Assembly (NCBI GenBank): GCA_963575745.1
Contig: CAUYUJ010015020.1
Location: 98,142 to 162,141, forward strand
Origin: Prorocentrum cordatum
Taxonomy: Eukaryota; Sar; Dinophyceae; Prorocentrales; Prorocentraceae
Length of the DNA: 64,000 nt
Direction: 5' to 3'
Of the stretch, positions 43,949 through 53,336 are shown piece after piece. Both the position numbers and the translations under genes were made by a program. The stretch's first letter is position 1. Every line of letters begins with the position of its first letter. Under the pieces are notes generated by a model. The model searched no databases, was not told the origin of the DNA, and saw only the letters and a program-made list of their open reading frames with translations.

Positions 43949-43978
43949 GCACATTAATATACACATATATATACTCCC
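43384..43978 (+). repeat. TATG/TATA microsatellite field
   Basis: Continues the field interrupted by the element. Ends with a TA run (43908-43942). Confidence 0.9.
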
Positions 43979-44054
43979 CAAGCAGAGCTTGCCTCTGTAG
44001 GGGTTCTAGCGGATTCATATGGTCAGGTGAGCTTTGCCGCCGATGTCCGCGGCC

Positions 44055-44142
44055 CGCCGTGCCCGGGTGCCCCAGGGTGCCTGGGTGCCTGGGTGCCCGG
44101 GTGCCCAGGTGCCCTGGTGCCCGTGTGCCCGGGTGCCTCACA
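44055..44142 (+). repeat. GGGTGCCC 8-bp tandem repeat
   Basis: About ten units of GGGTGCCY directly before the CCCTATAG array. Confidence 0.85.
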
Positions 44143-44935
44143 GCATTGTAGCCTTATAGCCCTACAGCCCTATTGCCTTATAGCACTTTAGCCATGTAGC
44201 CCTGTAGCCCTGTAGCCTTATGGCCCTATAGCCCCATAGACCAACAGCTCTATAGCCCTATAGCCCAATAGGCCTATAGCCCTATAGCCTTATAGCCTCA
44301 TAGCCCTATAGCCCTATCGCCCTAGAGCCCTCTGGCTCTGTAGCCCTATAGCCCTATAGCCCCATAAACCTATAGCCCCATAGCCCTATAGCCCTATAGC
44401 CATATGGCCCTACAGCCCTATAGCCCTATAGCCCTATAACCCTATAGCCCGATAGCCCTATAGCCCTAGAACCCTATAGCCCAATCGCCAGATAGCCCAA
44501 TAGCGTTATAGCCGTATAGCCTTATATCCTTATTGCCTTATAGCCTTATAGCCTGATAGCCTCATAGCCCTATAGCCCTATAGCCCTATAGCTCTATAGC
44601 CCTGTAGCTCAATCTGCCTATAGCCCTGCATCCCTAGAGCCCCAGACCCCTATCTCCGCCTAGCCCTGTAGCCCTATAGCCCTGTAGCCCTACAGCCCCT
44701 ATGACCCTAAAGACTCATAGCACTATGGCCCTATAACACTATTAGCCCCATAGCCCCAGATCCCCATAGCTCCATAGCCCTATAGCCGTACAGCCCTACG
44801 GCCTCATGGCCCTATAGCCCAATAGCCCTATAGAACTATAGCTCTATGGCCCTATAGCCCTATAGCCCTATAGCCCCATAGCCCTACAGCCCCATAGCCC
44901 CATCGCCCTACAGCCCAATAGCCCCATAGCCTTAC
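44143..44935 (+). repeat. CCCTATAG 8-bp tandem repeat
   Basis: About 790 bp of 8-bp units (CCCTATAG), degenerate at both edges and purest near 44340-44470. Not the TTTAGGG telomere repeat known from dinoflagellates. Confidence 0.93.
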
Positions 44936-45325
44936 AAAAGTAAGTGTTTTGGGGTTTTCTCGGGTGTCATGAATCTGATCATGTATAGGCATTTGTATTT
45001 ACAGTGCATTAGTCTTTGCAGGTGCATGTGTACGTGTATACGTATAGGTAGATGTATGAGTGCATGCATCTGCATACTTTTAGGCATAAGTATATGTATA
45101 CGTGTCATGCGTTTGTATATTATATATGCGTATGCGTATATGTATGTGTACATGTGTTTTATGTGTATGTGTACACCTATCGAGATATGCATATGTATTG
45201 GAATACGTAAATACACATGTACATGCACATGTATTTGTGTATGCAAATGTGCAGGCACATGTATACTCAACTGTACATGTATATTTGTACGTCTATGTAT
45301 ATATATATATATAGGTAAGGATAGG
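44936..45325 (+). repeat. TGTA/CATG microsatellite field
   Basis: Degenerate ACATGTATATG-type repeat, ending in a TA run. Confidence 0.8.
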
Positions 45326-45327
45326 TG

Positions 45328-45424
<97 letters not shown>

Positions 45425-45532
45425 CTATGCCCGCACCCTGAGTGTTACCTTGGGGGGATGGGGTCGTGTGTGTGTGTGTGTGTCTATGCCCGCACCCTGA
45501 GTGTCACCTTGGGGGGGTGGGTCCAGGGGACA
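45326..45532 (+). repeat. GT tract plus 62-bp tandem duplication
   Basis: (GT)n of about 95 bp, then TGTCTATGCCCGCACCCTGA twice (45422 and 45480), each followed by GTGT(T/C)ACCTTGGGGGG. Confidence 0.9.
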
Positions 45533-45830
45533 TTTGGCGCCACGGGGTATAAAGTTATTGTCCATGTACAGTCCCTGGCCAGGGCAGTGATTTTCTCCGA
45601 GGAGAGACCCTGCTCCAACGGGTCTCAGGCTCTGTTCAAGAGTGGCGTGTTTCTCCCCTGCGTAGCAGACGGCTGCGGAGCAATGCGAAACGATGCCTGA
45701 AGTGAGCACGCAGGGGCAAGAGATGCTGGGAATGGAAGCGCAGCGCAGGATCACGGACTAGTCCTGGTGACGCTTCCCGCTGCCACATGGCGTCTGAGAA
45801 GTGGCCCCAGAGGCAGAATTCAGGGGAACG
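45533..45830. other. Unique DNA, no gene assigned
   Basis: Balanced composition and a short open frame, with no recognised domain. Confidence 0.35.
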
Positions 45831-45990
45831 TTAGTGGGATAGGCTCACAATCGCCCACTCATCGCCGATAGGGGTCTAATAGCCCACTCCGTCCAGGAAC
45901 GTACGGTTTCATAATCGGGGCCTATCGCCGATCTATCGGCGATGCATCGCCGATTCAAACTCGATGTTTCCGCCCCTGAGCCAGTTTTTC
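45831..45990 (+). repeat. Dispersed repeat with CGATCTATCGGCGATGCATCG block, copy 2
   Basis: Colinear with 4.88-5.13 kb: GTGGGATAGGCTCAC, TAGCCCACTCCGTCCAGGAA, CGCCGATCTATCGGCGATGC, CGATTCAAACTCGATG, CTGAGCCAGT. It lacks the internal duplication of copy 1. Confidence 0.75.
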
Positions 45991-46340
45991 CTTAGCGTTC
46001 CCCCCGAAGAAAAACAGCGAACATCGTACGCCTTGATCTTGTCAGCAACGCCAGGAGATCCAGGTGCCTCCATGGCCAGGGCCAGGAAGAGGGTGTTGCT
46101 GGAAGTGTCCCTGGTCCAGGGTGTCCTTAGGACTTCCAGCAAGGCCCCGCGGCCTTCAGAGCACCCCTCACGAGGCCCAGAGGACCCGAGGGGCTCAACA
46201 AGGGACCGAAGAGCTGCGGGCACCCTGGGCCAGGGGCATCTCCGGCGACCACCGAAGGGGGCCTACTCCCCCGACCCCGGGGCCCGGGAGGGTTCTGGCG
46301 CCAGGACCTGTGTCGGCGAGCGGCTGGCGCTCCCCTCCCT
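45991..46340. other. Unique GC-rich DNA, no gene assigned
   Basis: Open in two + frames, with no recognised domain. Probably an intron upstream of the MORN exon. Confidence 0.35.
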
Positions 46341-46552
46341 TTCTTTCCCCTTCCTCCCTCCTCCTCCTCCTCTCCTCCTCCTCCTCCTCCTCCTCCTCCT
46401 CCTCCTCCTCCTCCTCCTCCTCCTCCTCCTCCTCCTCCCTCCCTCCCTCCCTCCCTCCCTCCTCTCCTCCCTCCCTCCCTCCCTCCCTCCCTCCCTCCCT
46501 CCCTCCCTCCCTCCCTCCCTCCCTCCCTCCCTCCCTCCCCCCTCCCTCCGCG
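46341..46552 (+). repeat. CCTCCT and CCCT pyrimidine tract
   Basis: (CTC)n then (CCCT)n, over 200 bp, ending about 80 bp before the MORN exon. It could serve as an unusually long polypyrimidine tract, but this is inference. Confidence 0.92.
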
Positions 46553-46629
46553 TGTGGCCGGCGCCCGTTCCGGTGAGAGCGGGTGCCCGGGGTTCGCCTG
46601 GGGCGCCGGGCGCGGCGGACGTCTGTGGC

Positions 46630-46761
46630 GCCAAGGGCGGCGAGGGCATGTTCACGTGGTCCGACGGCCGGGTGTACCGCGGCCAGTGGCACGGCGGGCA
46701 GCAGCACGGGGAGGGCGTGGCGATCGACGCCAAGGCCCCTCGGCCCGAGGAGGCCGAGAGG
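46630..46761 (+). CDS. MORN-repeat exon (partial gene)
   Basis: The frame reads GGEGMFTWSDGRVYRGQWHG then GQQHGEGVAIDA. This is the end of one MORN repeat (G-E-G-M-F) followed by a complete second one (DGRVYRGQW...HGEG). The downstream AGG/GTGAGG at 46759-46767 is a good 5' splice site. The upstream boundary is not certain: coding may extend back to about 46562, after a long CCCT tract. The exon is on the same strand as the MORN pieces at 4.46 and 8.29 kb but 38 kb away, so a separate gene is as likely as a very long one. Such proteins usually sit at membranes or cytoskeletal structures. The full protein is not visible. Confidence 0.65.
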
Positions 46762-46847
46762 GTGAGGGGAGGAGGCGTCCGAGAGGATAGTGCGGACTTG
46801 GGGGCGGTGGATGTCGTGTCCAGGGCCCTGCAGTCTCCCAGATGTTC

Positions 46848-47025
46848 TTCGAGTAGGGGATCGACTACAGAATTGAGTTAATTACCCCAAAGTTGATCTT
46901 TCCGCCGAATCTGCAAAAGGTGCGTCGAATGTTCGTGGACCTACGGAGCATTCGATTTTCTCACGGATTCGACGAAACAGTCAAGCCTGGGGTGAATCAA
47001 TTCTGTAGCCGATCCCCTGCTCGAA
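46848..47025. mobile_element. 178-bp MITE, copy 2
   Basis: Left TTCGAGTAGGGGATCGACTA then CAGAATTGAG, right GGTGAATCAATTCTGTAGCC then GATCCCCTGCTCGAA. Interior TCGACGAAACAGTC matches copy 1. It lies 87 bp downstream of the MORN exon donor site, so probably in an intron. The TSD is not clear. Confidence 0.87.
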
Positions 47026-47209
47026 TCATGTTTACCCTCTTCTCTCGGTGCGTTCTCTGGCTCCGCCCTCGTCCGCGCACGTCCCTCCGGCCATGATGCG
47101 CCACCCCCTTCCTCCTGGCCCCTCTCCTTCGGCACATTCGAAGGGCGCCTCGGTCCGGGGAGGACGAGAGAACGAGATGGGGAGGGTTGGCGGCGTACAC
47201 CAGGGGGTG

Positions 47210-47386
47210 GCGCGAGGGGGGTGGCCTGCTAAGAAGACCGCGCGCGCTTCTCGCAAGGCAGGCGCCTTCTCAGAAGGGCCTGGAGGCTTTTCGAAGGCCT
47301 CTTAGAAACGGGGAGGGCCTCTAAGATGGCCCCTGCCTTCTTAGCAGCCCCCTTCTCGCCTTCTTAGAAGGCCGCCCCCCTCGCAC
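47210..47386. mobile_element. CTTCTCAGAAG-family inverted-repeat element, diverged ends
   Basis: Left GCGCGAGGGGGGTGGCCTGC then TAAGAAG, right CTTCTTAGAAGGCCGCCCCC then CTCGCAC, inverted over about 26 bp. The interior has CCTTCTCAGAAGG and CCTCTTAGAAAC palindromes like the elements at 12.23 and 57.80 kb, but the outer TIR differs. No clear TSD. Confidence 0.6.
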
Positions 47387-47444
47387 TACTCGGGCCGCAC
47401 GAAAGGGTAGGGTAGGGAAAGAGGGTTTACGCACCTCCCCTCCC

Positions 47445-47565
47445 GCCCCTCCTCTCCTCCTCCTCCTCCTCCTCCTCCTCCTCCTCCTCCTCCTCCTCCT
47501 CCTCCTCCTCCTACCTCCTCCTCCTCCTCCTCACCCTCCTCCTTCTCCTCCTCCGCCCTGCCGCT
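47445..47565 (+). repeat. CTC pyrimidine tract
   Basis: About 110 bp of CTCCTCCTC. Confidence 0.92.
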
Positions 47566-47648
47566 GGGCCCTTTCCTCGATGTACATGGGCGCCTCCCGG
47601 CGCCAGGAGGCGCCAGGAAAATCAGCGATGACCTGATGCTCTACCCTG

Positions 47649-47827
47649 CTCCAGATTTCGTAATAAAAGGGAGGGGGTCTCAACCCTCCCAGACGAGAAG
47701 TTTTAGACCCTCGCAGACCATCCATGAAAGGGCGGCCCTTTGCCCAGACCCCCCCGAACCCTCCAAGACAGCTCAAATCAGACCCCCCCCATATGTGACC
47801 CCCCCGACTTTATTATGGAATCCGGAG
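47649..47827. mobile_element. MITE-like element with 34-bp TIRs, copy 2
   Basis: Left CTCCAGATTTCGTAATAAAA then GGGAGGGGGTCT, right CCCCCCCGACTTTATTATGG then AATCCGGAG. Flanked by TACCCTG (47642-47648) and TACCCTT (47828-47834), a likely TSD of at least 6 bp. Homologous to 6270-6450. Confidence 0.78.
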
Positions 47828-48054
47828 TACCCTTCCTATCCTACCTTTGTCGTCCCCTCCGAGCTACCCCCTCGTGCGCGTCGCCAGTGGAGGGGGAGAC
47901 GGTTCGAAGTTCAGCGCGGTGTGCCGGCGCGCATGTGGCCCTTCCCTGCGCGCTGGGGCACCGGTGCTGCAAGCTTCTCCCCCTCCTGGCGCGGGGAGGA
48001 GGTGGAGGTGGGAGAGGGGGAGTAGGAGGAGAAGGAGGAAGAGGAGGAGGAGGA

Positions 48055-48477
<423 letters not shown>

Positions 48478-48479
48478 AT

Positions 48480-49463
48480 GTTCATCAGGCACGGCAAAGA
48501 GTACAGGAACACGGACAGCAAGTGCACGACGATGGCGATGCAGACGATGTACACCAGCTCAACGATCCAGAAGAGCGCGCCGAGCACGGTGTACGAGTCC
48601 TCTAGACGCTTCCAGGGTACGAAGCGCCTCCACGAGAGGAACATTCTCACCAAACGTATCATCCCGAAGGATAAACTTCGCGAGAATGCCTCAGAGCCCG
48701 AGCAGCTCGGCCCGGGCGAGAACACAATCGTCCGACTCGTCGACAACAAGCAGCACGTTCTGTACGAAATGAGCAGAATCCTGCGCATCGCTCCTCGTCG
48801 GGGACGAAGGCGTCGCAGCGCTTCCCTCCACATAATGCCGTCCATGGCGGGGGGAGGGTCCCCGTCCATGGGAAGCGACAGTCATTCCCCGCAGGGGCCC
48901 TTCCAGCGCCGCCGCCGTGCACACCGCGGGAAACTCGGAAGCGCACGAGAACTGCACCTCCCTGTCCACCCCGACGGGCTCCCACACGCCATGGAAAACC
49001 AGCGAGGACGAGAGCGAGGCCGACTCCGAGCACTGGACCCGCAGCAACAACTACAGGGGCGTCGGGGTTGAGAGGCCAGCACGAGGCAGGGCAAGAGGCG
49101 GTGCCCCCTCCGCGTGTGCTCGAGGCCACTCTCGCTGGCATCGGCCACCGTGAGCCCCGCCGCGTCCGCGTGCCGCGCAGCACTGCGGCGCAGCAAGCTC
49201 CACGCAGACTTCTCCACGGAGCGGAGCAAGTCCAGCAGGGCGGGGGCCAAGGCGAGCACCCTGTCGGAGAACTCGGGGTCGCCCGAGGTGGCTTCAACGG
49301 CCGCGCGGAAGTGCGCGGGAAGACGGTCCTCTTCCCGCGACAGTCGGAGGTTGGCACGATCAGCACCGGCTTTTGCCCAGTCCCGCAGTTTCTTTCGGTC
49401 GGAAGAAGTACGGTGGGGTGAGCTCGCAACGCCCGAGCTCTCTCCTAGATTCACTCCCTCCAA
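48480..49463 (-). CDS. Candidate minus-strand membrane-protein gene, exons in three frames
   Basis: Three successive minus-strand segments have protein-like composition, each in a different frame, which suggests exons with short introns. (1) 49463 to about 49140: LSREEDRLPAHFRAAVEATS, then SDRVLALAPALLDLLRSVEK and SAWSLLRRSAARHADAAGL. (2) About 49050-48870: SESASLSSSLVFHGVWEPVG, then VDREVQFSCASEFPAVCTAA. (3) About 48790-48480: SFGMIRLVRMFLSWRRFVPW, followed by TVLGALFWIVELVYIVCIAI and VVHLLSVFLYSLP. The third has spaced arginines (S4-like) followed by about 30 hydrophobic residues, reminiscent of a cation-channel S4-S5, but pore and family signatures are absent. Acceptor-like CCTGTAG and GGGTCCAG lie between segments 1 and 2. 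The gene family is not recognised. Coordinates bound the candidate region and are not exact exon ends. Confidence 0.45.
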
Positions 49464-50225
49464 CTGCGCCCCGCCAGCAGCTCTGGGCCATGCAATGCCG
49501 GCTTAAGCCGATGAGGTTCGTCCTTTGTGGGCGCCCGGGGCCAAACTGGCTACGGCGGAGGAGGAGGAGGAGGAGGAGGAGGAGGAGGAGGAGGAGGAGG
49601 AGGATATGAATGAAACAGCAGGAAACGTCAAAGCCGAAACCTGCGAGATAAAAGCAAAACGAATGTGCCCCCTTCTCCTCCTCGTCCTCCAGATCCTGGC
49701 CCCCCCCCCTCGCGCCTAATTAGGTGGAGGAGGCGAGGTACGGGGAGGTTTTCGAGTGCCTTCGGAAGTCTTGGTCGTTTCTCTTTCGTTGCTCTGCCAG
49801 CTCGATCCGACTCGAGTCGCTCTGTTCTGACTATCCGATGAGGACCGACGTTTGCACGGCGCTATTCTGCATCCTGGCTGGAAACCTGTGGTAAACTTCC
49901 AGGGAGCAGGAGGAGGAGGAGGAGGAGGAGGAGGAGAAATGTGTAAACCCACAACGCATCAACGATGTTACAATATATAGTTCCTCCAAATTTCCTCTTC
50001 ATAGGTCCCTGCAATATTATGTTTTCATCGCGGTAAGTGCTCCATTGGAAGACAACCGTTTGAGAATATTCAATCGTACCAAAACGCCGTTCTTGGGGCT
50101 CCAACGCCGCGAATCAACGTGACTGATCTTGACTCGCGACAGAACATCAGTCCTGGGACTGACACCGCGAATCAATGTGACAGTTGCTTCCTGAATATTT
50201 CGAAACGTGACAGAACACTGAACAC
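49464..50225. other. GGA tracts and unique DNA
   Basis: GGA runs at 49556-49604 and 49908-49936. The rest is unique, with a repeated GACAGAACA(C/T)(C/T)(A/G) phrase (50140, 50210). No gene. Confidence 0.45.
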
Positions 50226-50695
50226 CGTATCTGCGACTTCGACTCTACGAATCCTTGAAACCGCTGCAATCTTTTAAGACGAGAACGCGCGGCGCTAAGG
50301 CGAGAGCCACATTTTGAAAACGGCCCGCCCTCAATCTGTGAAACGGCTGCAAACTTTTAAGACGAATGTGCGCGGCGTCGATGCTAGAGCCACATTTCGA
50401 CAACGGACCCGCCTTCCTCCATTCCTGAAGCTGCTACAACTTCTTAAGACGACTGAGCGAGGCGCTAAGATGAGAGCCACATTTTGGAAACGGACCGCCC
50501 TTCATTTTTGAAGCTCTTGCATACTTTCAAAACGAATGTGCACGGCGCTTGGGCGAGAAAACGATGCCATCCATCTGTGAATCGGTTGCAAATCTTGGAG
50601 ATGAATATGCGCGGCGCTAAGGCGAGAGCCAAATTTTGAAAACAGCCCACCCTCAATCCGTGAAATGGCTACACATTCCAAACTTCAGGGTCAGA
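50225..50695 (-). repeat. 87-bp satellite, inverted orientation
   Basis: Five units, the reverse complement of the 24.16-24.5 kb array: CCGCCCTCAATCTGTGAAAC, GGCTGCAAACTTTTAAGACG, AATGTGCGCGGCGCTAAGGC, GAGAGCCACATTTTGAAAAC. Confidence 0.87.
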
Positions 50696-50789
50696 TGTGG
50701 TGAGGAAATCCCAGGCGAAACGCCGGGCCCGCTCTACGAACATGTCTCGGGGTGCGACAGGGAGGAGTTATGCTCAAAGAAAAGGGATG

Positions 50790-50912
50790 GAGGAGTAGGG
50801 GAAGGAGGAGGAGGAGGAGGAGGAGGAGGAGGAGGAGGAGGAGAAGGAGGAGGAGGAGGAAGGGGAGGAGGAGGAGGAGGAGGAGGAGGTGGAGGAGGAG
50901 GAAGAGAAAGTG
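50790..50912 (+). repeat. GGA purine tract
   Basis: GGAGGAGGA run just before a CTTGGGGCC array. A weak CCTCGCGTATCTTCATTAGC copy of the CCCCACCAGCC motif follows at 50966. Confidence 0.9.
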
Positions 50913-51119
50913 GCCTGCGTGCGTATATTGGGGCCTCTGGGGCCTCGTGGGAGCTTCTTGGACGCCTCGCGTATCTTCATTAGCTCATCAAAAGATACCC
51001 GGGCGAGTTACATTGATCAGGGAAGTAAAAGAGCATGGAGTGGAGCTGACAGGGGAGAGAGCCGTCAAGCCGAAGCTCGGGATGGGCCCGATCGGACGCA
51101 AGAGTCAGCCACAAAGACT

Positions 51120-52120
51120 TTCGCGGTTCGTTCGATCTGGGGGCCTGCTGGAGGTCATCCAGGATCACTCTTGGCGCCATTTTGGAAGGCCTTATGGCTC
51201 CCTTGGGGCTCTCTTGGGAGTCTCGGGCCCCCCTTGGGGCCATCTCGGGTCACATCGATCAAACAGTGGGGTCCCTAATTTAGGGTTGCCTCGGTGGAGC
51301 TCGCAAAATTGCCACTTGGAGCTCATTTGGGGCGCCCTTGGAGCGCTCCTGGGCGCTCTTGGGGCCGTTTTGGGGCCCTCAGGGGCCATTGTTTGGGCTC
51401 TCTTGGGCGATGTTGAAGCCATCTTGGGGCCTCAGGAATCCGTCAGAAGTGACACGGCGCCGAGAAGGCAACAACCACTGAACCCCATAATGTGTTTGAA
51501 GGATTTTGACACTCACAGGCCGCCCTTGAAAAATTCCGAGGCCACTGGGAGCCGTCCTTGGGCCATCTTGGGGCTTTTTGGAGGCGTGCTTGAGGCCATA
51601 TTGAGCCAACTTGGGCCGTCTTGGAGCCATATCGTGGGCCAGACACCTTCCAATAATGCTCCCGGCAGGCCAACATCCTTCATTCACTTGAGGCATTTCA
51701 GTGATTTTGGCTACGAGTCCCCAATTAGGGTCCCCCGTCGAGTTCGACAGGTCGCTTGGGACGCTCTTGGGGTACTCTTGGGCGCTGTTCTGGCCGTCTT
51801 GGACCTCTTCTTGGCCCCTCTTGGGGCTCTCTTGGGCGATCTTGAAGCCATCTTTAGGCCTCAGAGGCCCATCGGAAGCGACAAGGTGGCGAGACGGCAA
51901 ACAAAATTGAGCAGCCAACGCTTTTTGCATCATGTTGGCCTCTATATTTGGAGTCTCTGTGGCTTTGGAGCCCTTGGAGAGGCATGATGGAGGTCATCGT
52001 AAGCAATAGGTGACCATATTGTGCCATCTTGGCGGCCGTTTTGGCCAATCTGGGGCCATCTTGGAGCCGTCTTGGGCCAGGCGGGACCCCCTGACACCTC
52101 GGCCCACCCCGTCCGGACCC
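51120..52120 (+). repeat. CTTGGGGCC array, locus 9
   Basis: About 1 kb with the family block order: ATCGATCAAACAGTGGGGTC, CTCAGGAATCCGTCAGAAGT, GTTTGAAGGATTTTGACAC, then a second round with CCCATCGGAAGCGACAAGG, ending GGGCCAGGCGGGACCCCCTG, a version of the GGGCCAAGCCAGACGCACCC terminus of locus 6. Confidence 0.85.
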
Positions 52121-52204
52121 CGGGGAGGGGGTATGGGGGAGGAGCCAAGCTACCCCCCCCGGAAGGACGGTCGTCTCGCTCACCCCCACCCGCCCTCCCA
52201 CTAC

Positions 52205-52362
52205 TTACCAGCCTGGAACATATCCCTATCCCTATGCTGGGCACCTCCTTATCACGATGCCAATCTTAGGGATTCCCTTATTTTTTGAGGGCGAATCCCT
52301 AAGATCGTCATCGCCTTTTGGCGTGTCAATCTTAGGGATAGGGATACGTTCGAGGCTGGTAA
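52205..52362. mobile_element. 158-bp MITE with TTACCAGCC ends and 5-bp TSD
   Basis: Left TTACCAGCCTGGAACATATC then CCTATCCCTA, right TAGGGATAGGGATACGTTCG then AGGCTGGTAA, about 30-bp TIRs with two mismatches. ACTAC flanks both sides (52200-52204 and 52363-52367). The interior carries a second palindrome (ATCTTAGGGATTCCC / CGAATCCCTAAGAT). It lies about 300 bp upstream of the LHC coding segment. Confidence 0.88.
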
Positions 52363-52658
52363 ACTACATCAGGAGCACCCGAGCCTCCGCACAGGCAGGA
52401 GCCGCCATCGGCAACCATCGGGAACCGATGCAAGCGCCAGCCAGGTGCGCGACGCCCACGCTGTGCGCCTCGCGTGCCAGGACACCCCCAGCACCCAGGT
52501 CAAAGGACGCTGCAACATTGTCGTGGGGCGCTCGCGCATGGCCCACGGTTTTGCCGCAACGTGTGCATTGTGCTTTTGATTTTGGCAGAGATGGCGGGTC
52601 TACGCACGCTAGGCAATATGATGGCACCCGGCTCGTCCCTGTCAGAAAAAACCGAATA

Positions 52659-53249
52659 TTTTTCCAGGACGGTTTGACGGGCTCCGCGTGGGGCGACTGG
52701 GCGCTCTACACCGGATCCCCGCTGCGCGCGTTCGAGAGCGAGCTGGGCGTGCAGGACCCCGTGGGCTTTTGGGACCCTGCCGGGTTCACGGCGGATGGTA
52801 GCACAGAGAACTTCGCCAGGAGGCGCCAAACAGAGCTCAAGCAAGGCCGCGTGAGCATGCTGGCGACGATGGGTTACATCACGCCCGAAATCACCGGCAA
52901 GCTGCCCGGCTACTTGTCGCCTTCGGCTGGCCTGAAGTTCGCGGACATCCCGAATGGGCTCGGGGCGATCTTCAAGGTTCCCGCGGCGGGCTGGGCGCAG
53001 ATCGTGGCGTACGGCGCGTTCTGCGAGCTGTCCCAGGACCAGTCCGCTGGCACCGCTGCCGCCGCAGGCGACTTCGGCTTTAAGGTGCTGACGTCCAGTG
53101 ACGCTGGGGAGAAGCAGAAGAAGTTGGCAGCGGAGATTGCCAACGGTCGCCTTGCCATGATGGCTATCATCGGAATCTTTTTCCAGGACGGTTTGACCGG
53201 CTCCGCGTGGGGCGACTGGGCGCTCTACACCGGATCCCCGCTGCGATGA
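52659..53249 (+). CDS. Chlorophyll a/c-binding light-harvesting protein, one polyprotein unit with tail of a preceding unit
   Basis: Antenna protein of the chloroplast thylakoid membrane that binds chlorophylls and carotenoid. Three helices are visible in the frame ending at TGA 53247-53249. Helix 1 is ELKQGRVSMLATMGY (near 52833). Helix 2 is PAAGWAQIVAYGAFCELSQ (near 52980). Helix 3 is KKLAAEIANGRLAMMAIIG (near 53126), followed by FFQDGLTGSAWGDWALYTGS. E-x-x-x-G-R in helices 1 and 3 holds the usual chlorophyll ligands. The segment before the unit (52659-52727) is the same C-terminal tail, ending SPLR and running straight into AFESELGV. This is the junction type seen between units of dinoflagellate LHC polyproteins, so 52728-53246 (173 codons) is one mature-size unit. 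The open frame continues upstream to 52257, but 52257-52650 is not LHC-like, crosses a MITE and is probably intron; TTTTTCCAG at 52659-52667 could be the acceptor. No transit peptide is seen, so the 5' part is missing or elsewhere. Confidence 0.9.
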   Translation, partial: FFQDGLTGSAWGDWALYTGSPLRAFESELGVQDPVGFWDPAGFTADGSTENFARRRQTELKQGRVSMLATMGYITPEITGKLPGYLSPSAGLKFADIPNGLGAIFKVPAAGWAQIVAYGAFCELSQDQSAGTAAAAGDFGFKVLTSSDAGEKQKKLAAEIANGRLAMMAIIGIFFQDGLTGSAWGDWALYTGSPLR

Positions 53250-53336
53250 TGGAAATCGTAGATATGTTCTATCAGGATGGTTAGACTGGGTTTGCATGGG
53301 GTGATTGGGAGTTGTACACAGACTCGCCGCTTTGAT
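53246..53336 (+). pseudogene. Decayed third copy of the LHC C-terminal tail
   Basis: Frame +2 relative to the LHC unit, starting at ATGATGG. It reads MMEIVDMFYQDG, stop, TGFAWGDWELYTDSPL, stop. This aligns with MMAIIGIFFQDGLTGSAWGDWALYTGSPLR of the intact unit. It overlaps the LHC stop codon, carries an in-frame stop and is clearly richer in A and T than the intact copy, as expected for DNA no longer selected as coding. Confidence 0.85.

Noticed and set aside
44143-44935. Interstitial telomere array
   Set aside because: The unit is CCCTATAG (8 bp), not the CCCTAAA known for dinoflagellate telomeres.
52257-52658. N-terminal extension or transit peptide of the LHC gene in the same open frame
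   Set aside because: The sequence is not LHC-like, includes part of a MITE and lacks a plausible targeting signal; more likely intron or flank.
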